Source: Streptosporangium subroseum | Lineage (GTDB): Bacteria > Actinomycetota > Actinomycetes > Streptosporangiales > Streptosporangiaceae | Reading direction: 5' to 3' | DNA: 64,000 nucleotides | Assembly (NCBI RefSeq): GCF_900188345.1 | Contig: NZ_FZOD01000005.1 | Location: forward strand, 248,001-312,000 | Shown: positions 59,927 to 64,000 of the stretch, in pieces | Layout of the letters: each line of letters starts with the position of its first letter | How positions within the stretch are numbered: the first letter of the stretch is position 1 | Notes under the pieces: model-generated | What the model was told of the DNA's origin: nothing | What the model saw: the letters and a program-made list of their open reading frames with translations, nothing else | The model's database searches: none | Program-made: the position numbers and the translations under genes

Positions 59927-60993
59927 GCCCTCACCTGTATCTGGCTGTGGTCGCCCACCATGAGCTGGTGGGTGTTGGGCACGCCCGCGGCGCAGCTCAC
60001 CTCGACGTTGCGCCCGATGAGGGAGTGGGCGAGCCGCGAGACACCGTGAACGGAAGAACCGTCGAGCACGATCGAGTACTCGATCTCGGAGTTCTGCAGG
60101 AGGCAGTTCGACCCGATCGACGTGAAGGGGCCGATGTACGAGGAGGTGACCTTCGTGTCGGCTCCCACGACGATGGGCCCGCGGAGGATGGAGTTCTCCA
60201 CCACCGCCCCCGGTTCGAGGATCACCCGGCCGGTGATCTCGCTCAGGCCGTCAACGGTGCCCCTGACATCGGGTTCTATCAACTCCAGGACGATGCGGTT
60301 GCACTCCAGGATGTCCTTCAGCCGGCCGGTGTCCTTCCAGTAGCCGGTGACCATGTGCGAGTGCACGGAGTAGCCGTTCTCGATCAGCCACTGGATCGCC
60401 TCCGTGATCTCCAGCTCACCGCGGGCCGACGGCTTGATCGCCCGGACGGCCTCGTGGATGGCCGGGGAGAAGGAGTACACGCCCACGATGGCGAGATCGC
60501 TCCGCGGATGGGCCGGTTTCTCCTGCAGCGCGATGATCTCGTTCTGCGGACCGAGTTCGGCGACCCCGAAGAACTGGGGTTCGTCGACTTTGGTGAGCAG
60601 GATCTGGGCGTCGTACCCGCCGACGCGGAACGCGTCGACGAGGCCGGAGATCCCGCCGACCAGGAAGTTGTCGCCGAGGTACATCACGAACGGCTCCTGG
60701 CCCAGGAACTCCTGGGCGATCAGGACGCAGTGCGCCAGTCCGAGGGGAGCCTCCTGGGGGATGTAGGTCACGTCGAGGCCGAACTGCGAGCCGTCTCCCA
60801 CGGCTTCCCGGATGTCGGCACCCGTGTCACCGATGATGATGCCCACGCTGGTGATTCCCGCGTCCCGTATCGCTTCGAGCCCGTAATAGAGCACCGGTTT
60901 GTTGGCTACCGGGACCAGCTGTTTCGCGGAGGTATGGGTTAACGGCCGCAGCCTCGTCCCTCTGCCCCCAGCTAGAACGAGTGCTTTCATCAC
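59923..60993 (-). CDS. rmlA: Glucose-1-phosphate thymidylyltransferase (long form)
   Basis: A 356-residue nucleotidyltransferase making dTDP-glucose from glucose-1-phosphate and dTTP. LVLAGGRGTRLRPLTHTSAK is the pyrophosphorylase motif, with EAPLGLAHCVLIAQEFLG and MYLGDNFLVGGISGL. The C-terminal 100 residues form hexapeptide-type beta-helix repeats (VENSILRGPIVVGADTKVTS), the long RmlA form of actinomycetes. Either of two adjacent ATGs could start it. Coupled to rmlB by a 4-base overlap. Confidence 0.95.
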   Translation of the reverse strand: MMKALVLAGGRGTRLRPLTHTSAKQLVPVANKPVLYYGLEAIRDAGITSVGIIIGDTGADIREAVGDGSQFGLDVTYIPQEAPLGLAHCVLIAQEFLGQEPFVMYLGDNFLVGGISGLVDAFRVGGYDAQILLTKVDEPQFFGVAELGPQNEIIALQEKPAHPRSDLAIVGVYSFSPAIHEAVRAIKPSARGELEITEAIQWLIENGYSVHSHMVTGYWKDTGRLKDILECNRIVLELIEPDVRGTVDGLSEITGRVILEPGAVVENSILRGPIVVGADTKVTSSYIGPFTSIGSNCLLQNSEIEYSIVLDGSSVHGVSRLAHSLIGRNVEVSCAAGVPNTHQLMVGDHSQIQVRA

Positions 60994-61130
60994 TCTGTGT
61001 CCTTCCGCGAAGAACGCATGGCCACAGTGACCACCTGCCCGCTGAATCTATGCGGAGCTCGGATTAGCGACTCTTCGCCATCCTCTGCCTCTATCAAAGG
61101 ATGTGTGACAAATTGCCAAGACTAGATGTT

Positions 61131-61586
61131 TCAGTGGGTGCGGAATGTCCATGTTCGATGTATTAGATAACTCAGCGGAGGGCTTGCAATTATTATGAGA
61201 CCTTGTGCTACAAGGATTGGAATTCCGGCAAATCCCACCAAAATGGGAAGGCCAATGATGGATGTCGCCAGAAAGCTCAGTCCGACCGCGTAGAACCGGA
61301 GATAGCCGACCGGCCACGATTCGCGCGTGCCACGGAAGACCACCAGCCTGTACCAGGGATAGATGATCGTCGCGGCGACCAAATAGCAGACCACGACCAG
61401 GAAAAGATAGGGAACCCCATCTTTAGCGATCAGCAATCCTAGGCCTAGGAGACCGTAATAGAGCACAGCGGTCATGGCGCCGGCCACCAGGTATGTGATG
61501 CGCTGTCCGCTAAGAGCGGAGATCAAAGCTCGCCGCCCGAACCCTGAATCTTTGTCGCGAACGGTCCGACTTTCCATTTCAACCAT
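61131..61586 (-). CDS. GtrA-family membrane protein
   Basis: A 151-residue protein with four hydrophobic helices in the GtrA arrangement: TYLVAGAMTAVLYYGLLGLG, YLFLVVVCYLVAATIIYPWY, YAVGLSFLATSIIGLPILV and the last helix before SYLIHRTWTFR, the conserved end of GtrA proteins (xNRxWtF). GtrA-like proteins are thought to flip or support lipid-linked sugars for GtrB systems. ATG 61586 with GAGGAG upstream fits better than the in-frame start at 61664. Divergent from the GT2. Confidence 0.88.
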   Translation of the reverse strand: MVEMESRTVRDKDSGFGRRALISALSGQRITYLVAGAMTAVLYYGLLGLGLLIAKDGVPYLFLVVVCYLVAATIIYPWYRLVVFRGTRESWPVGYLRFYAVGLSFLATSIIGLPILVGFAGIPILVAQGLIIIASPPLSYLIHRTWTFRTH

Positions 61587-61675
61587 TTTTGGCTCCTCTG
61601 GACCATGGTCGAGCAGTGGGATCAAGAGGAGTGTAGCTGTCTCGCGAGAAATCAAGTCTTGCAATCGGGGGATTA

Positions 61676-62692
61676 ATGTCAGTGTCAGTGGTTATTCCAT
61701 GTTATCGCTCGGCGACAACCCTTCCGGCGCTGGTGAACCGGCTGGTTTCCGTCCTGCGCGACGCCTCCATCCAGCACGAGGTGATTCTCGCCGTCGACGG
61801 AAGTCCGGATGATACGTGGAACGTGGCCGCTGAACTCACCCGCCTTTTCGAGGGCGTTCGCGCGATTCGCCTCTCTCGCAACTACGGCCAGCACAACGCA
61901 CTGGTCGTCGGCATCAGGGAGGCGAGATTCGAGGTCATCGTCACGATGGACGACGACCTGCAGCACCCGCCGGAGGAGATTCCCCTCCTGCTGGCCGCGC
62001 TTGAGGGCGATCGCCACGATCTGGTCTACGGGATTCCGCACGAGGAGGAGCACGGATTTCTCCGGAGTCTCGCCTCCCGGTCGGTGAAGGCCGGCATGTC
62101 CGCCACGCTGGGGGTCCGTCATGCGCGGTCGATCAGCTCTTTCCGTGCCTTTCACACGCGGCTGCGCGATGGATTTCAGGAAATGTCCGGACCACATGTT
62201 TCCGTCGACGTCGCCCTTTCCTGGACCACCACGCAGGTGGGCGCGGTCAGGGTGCACATGGACGAACGCCGCCACGGGCAATCCAACTACACCCCGCGCC
62301 TGCTGATCCGGCACGCCGTGAACATGCTCCTGGGCTACAGCGCGGCGCCCCTGCGGGTGGCCAGCTATCTGGGGTTCCTCACGGGGTTCGTCGGCCTGTT
62401 CCTCGGCGGCAGCGTCCTTTGGTACTTCATCACGGGGGACACCAAAGTCGCCGGATTCACCACCATCGCCACCATGGTCGCGATCTTCTCCTCCGTCCAG
62501 TTGATAGCCATCGGGATTCTCGGTGAATACGTCGGCCGCATCCACGGAAGCGGGATGGGGCGGCCGACCTACGTGATCCGCGAGCACGCGGGACCGTCCG
62601 CGGAGGCCGTCGCTCCGCAGCAACTCCGGACCGACGCCCCCGCGTACGCGGGAGTGGGCTCCGGAGCGGAGGAACGGGCGAGAACGATATGA
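61676..62692 (+). CDS. GtrB-like polyprenyl-phosphate glycosyltransferase (GT2)
   Basis: A 338-residue GT-A enzyme. SVSVVIPCYRSATTLPALVN start; nucleotide-binding Asp residues in EVILAVDGSPDD and MDDDLQHPPEE; ISSFRAFHTRL and RRHGQSNY near the catalytic base. Two C-terminal helices (YLGFLTGFVGLFLGGSVLWY and TIATMVAIFSSVQLIAIGIL) place it at the membrane. It probably transfers a sugar to polyprenyl phosphate. It is next to GtrA head-to-head and overlaps the aldo/keto reductase by four bases. Confidence 0.92.
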   Translation: MSVSVVIPCYRSATTLPALVNRLVSVLRDASIQHEVILAVDGSPDDTWNVAAELTRLFEGVRAIRLSRNYGQHNALVVGIREARFEVIVTMDDDLQHPPEEIPLLLAALEGDRHDLVYGIPHEEEHGFLRSLASRSVKAGMSATLGVRHARSISSFRAFHTRLRDGFQEMSGPHVSVDVALSWTTTQVGAVRVHMDERRHGQSNYTPRLLIRHAVNMLLGYSAAPLRVASYLGFLTGFVGLFLGGSVLWYFITGDTKVAGFTTIATMVAIFSSVQLIAIGILGEYVGRIHGSGMGRPTYVIREHAGPSAEAVAPQQLRTDAPAYAGVGSGAEERARTI

Positions 62693-63585
62693 ACGACCTC
62701 GGATCCGTCCCGCAGGCGTACGGGACTCCGGAGCACGGAGCGATCCCGGGAAGCGCTGGGGGACGGGTGAGCACCGTCACGCTCAACAACGGGATCACGA
62801 TGCCGCAGCTCGGCTTCGGTGTGGGGCGTGTGTCCGGCGACGAAGCGGCCAGGGCGGTCGCCGTGGCGATCGAGGCCGGCTATCGCAGCATCGACACGGC
62901 CGCGCGTTACCACAATGAGGAAGAGGTCGGGTGCGCGGTGCGCGCCTCGGGCGTGTCACGCGCGGAACTGTTCATCACCACGAAGCTGTGGAACGACGAG
63001 CACGGCTATGACGAGGCGCTGTGGGCCTTCGACATGAGCATGAAACGGCTGGACCTCGACTACGTCGACCTCTACCTGATCCACTGGCCCTGTCCGGTCC
63101 GGGACAGATACGTGGAGACGTGGAAAGCCTTCGAGAGGCTCCACGCCGACGGGCGGGCCCGGGCGATCGGCGTCTCCAACTTCACCGCCGAGACGCTCGA
63201 ACGGCTCCTCGGCGAGACCGGCGTCGTGCCCGCCGTCAACCAGATCGAGCTTCACCAGAATCTGGCCCAGACCGGACTGCGGGCCCTGCACGCCGAGCAC
63301 GGCATCGTGACCGAGGCGTACAGCCCGCTCGGCCGGGGCCGCCGCCTGCTCGACGATCCCACGCTCGCAGGGCTGGTCGCCAAGCATGGCAGGACCCCCG
63401 CCCAGGTGGTGCTCCGCTGGCACATGCAGCTGGGCAACGCGGCGATCCCCAAGTCGGTGACGCCGGCGCGCATCGCCGAGAACATCGATGTCTTCGACTT
63501 CGAGCTCGACCCGGACGACATGGCCGCGATCGCGCGGCTGGACGACGGCACCCGTCTCTGCGTGGACCCCGAGACCTTCGGCTGA
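62689..63585 (+). CDS. Aldo/keto reductase
   Basis: A 298-residue NADPH-dependent TIM-barrel reductase. MPQLGFGVGRVSGDEAARAV, AGYRSIDTAARYHNEEEVG (catalytic Asp and Tyr), FITTKLWNDEHG (catalytic Lys), LYLIHWPCPV (His), IGVSNFTAETLERLL and IPKSVTPARIAENIDV are family features. The first ATG overlaps the GT2 stop; a GTG at 62767 (after a GGGGGACGG SD-like run) is an alternative start closer to the conserved core. Cytoplasmic; substrate unknown. Confidence 0.88.
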   Translation: MNDLGSVPQAYGTPEHGAIPGSAGGRVSTVTLNNGITMPQLGFGVGRVSGDEAARAVAVAIEAGYRSIDTAARYHNEEEVGCAVRASGVSRAELFITTKLWNDEHGYDEALWAFDMSMKRLDLDYVDLYLIHWPCPVRDRYVETWKAFERLHADGRARAIGVSNFTAETLERLLGETGVVPAVNQIELHQNLAQTGLRALHAEHGIVTEAYSPLGRGRRLLDDPTLAGLVAKHGRTPAQVVLRWHMQLGNAAIPKSVTPARIAENIDVFDFELDPDDMAAIARLDDGTRLCVDPETFG

Positions 63586-63621
63586 CGGCCGGAGGGACAC
63601 CGAGCCGTCCAGGCTCATAGA

Positions 63622-64000
63622 TCATCGAGGTGGGTAGCGATAGAGGGCGTAGTCGCCCGAGCGGATCTGAAGATCGGCGAAGTCCCCGATCTTCGAGCCG
63701 GGGCCCAGGTGACGTTCGTCGGCCAGGAGCCAGTCCACTCCGTAACGTTCGCGCAGGCGCTGGACCGCGAGCGCCGAAGGCGCGTTGAAGACCTCGTCGT
63801 TCAGCCGGATTCGCTCGTCATCCCAGAACGGAAGCTCGAACGCGGGCCGGCCCGGGCGCCAGCGGTCCAGGTTCCGGGAGGAGTACGCCCACCCCTCGAC
63901 CAGGACGTGCCGCTCGGACAGGGCGGCCACCCAGAAGTGGTGGCTGTCGCACGGATTCTCGTATCCCCAGAAGCAGTGGGCGTTCGTGGCGACCAGGTCG
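63622..64000 (-). CDS. Second GT-C-like membrane protein, C-terminal part (partial, runs off right edge)
   Basis: About 125 codons read leftward: DLVATNAHCFWGYENPCDSH, LSERHVLVEGWAYSSRNLDR, LRERYGVDWLLADERHLG and IRSGDYALYRYPPR. It closely matches the last 125 residues of the membrane protein at 55749-58085, in the opposite orientation. The rest lies outside the window. The visible end shows no frameshift. Confidence 0.85.
   Translation of the reverse strand, partial: DLVATNAHCFWGYENPCDSHHFWVAALSERHVLVEGWAYSSRNLDRWRPGRPAFELPFWDDERIRLNDEVFNAPSALAVQRLRERYGVDWLLADERHLGPGSKIGDFADLQIRSGDYALYRYPPR

Overview
The window comes from a high-GC actinomycete. The GC-rich codon usage, the aroC-aroK-aroB-aroQ block behind a prepilin peptidase, the MsiK-type sugar ATPase, the CBM2 secreted esterase and about nine genes that appear to start at their own promoter without a leader all suggest a Streptosporangiaceae-like organism (Streptosporangium, Nonomuraea or Microbispora type). 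The genus is an inference. No tRNA, rRNA, CRISPR array, insertion sequence or prophage gene was recognised.

Region 1 (1-9.9 kb), polymer and sugar use: a partial DUF418 membrane protein, a LacI regulator with two abutting operators, the last fragment of a MalG-type sugar permease, and a GH1 beta-glucosidase. This looks like the collapsed remains of a cellobiose-type operon. It is followed by a secreted esterase with a CBM2 domain, a secreted SGNH hydrolase with a beta-trefoil-like tail, a PLP aminotransferase and a GNAT acetyltransferase. Region 2 (10-20.4 kb), housekeeping: a YidB-like protein, a cation diffusion facilitator, carbamate kinase next to a cyanurate/barbiturate-type ring-opening amidohydrolase, SseB, prepilin peptidase, four shikimate-pathway genes, and an SGNH hydrolase whose N-terminus is made of DNA repeats.

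Region 3 (20.5-36.6 kb), mixed genes: a DinG/XPD-like helicase, a Pro/Gln-rich protein, a CPA1 antiporter, a UBP zinc finger, a decayed LivF-like ATPase, a lipoprotein, two DUF202 proteins, a TetR relic, a lytic-transglycosylase-like protein with a 15-residue repeat tract, glutathione peroxidase, a LacI regulator divergent from msiK with two matching operators, an SDR, and a PQQ-type sugar dehydrogenase.

Region 4 (36.7-64 kb), cell-surface glycan locus: a sortase-type (LPFTG) surface protein translationally coupled to a DUF4012 protein, then a low-molecular-weight tyrosine phosphatase convergent with a Wzc-like tyrosine autokinase. A leftward operon encodes an asparagine-synthase-like amidotransferase, a flippase, a GT4, two sugar epimerases/dehydratases, a WecA/MraY-type initiating transferase and the kinase. 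A rightward operon encodes a methyltransferase, a polymerase-like membrane protein, two GT4 enzymes, an acyltransferase and a large GT-C-like membrane protein. The end of the window holds a methyltransferase, RmlB, RmlA, GtrA, a GtrB-like GT2, an aldo/keto reductase and the start of a second, inverted copy of the GT-C-like protein. Together these could make, lengthen, decorate, export and phospho-regulate a surface polysaccharide.

Intergenic DNA repeatedly carries short degenerate tandem repeats at gene 3' ends. In one case every repeat unit includes the gene's own last codons and stop. Three genes or operons are visibly eroded (sugar permease, LivF-like ATPase, TetR).
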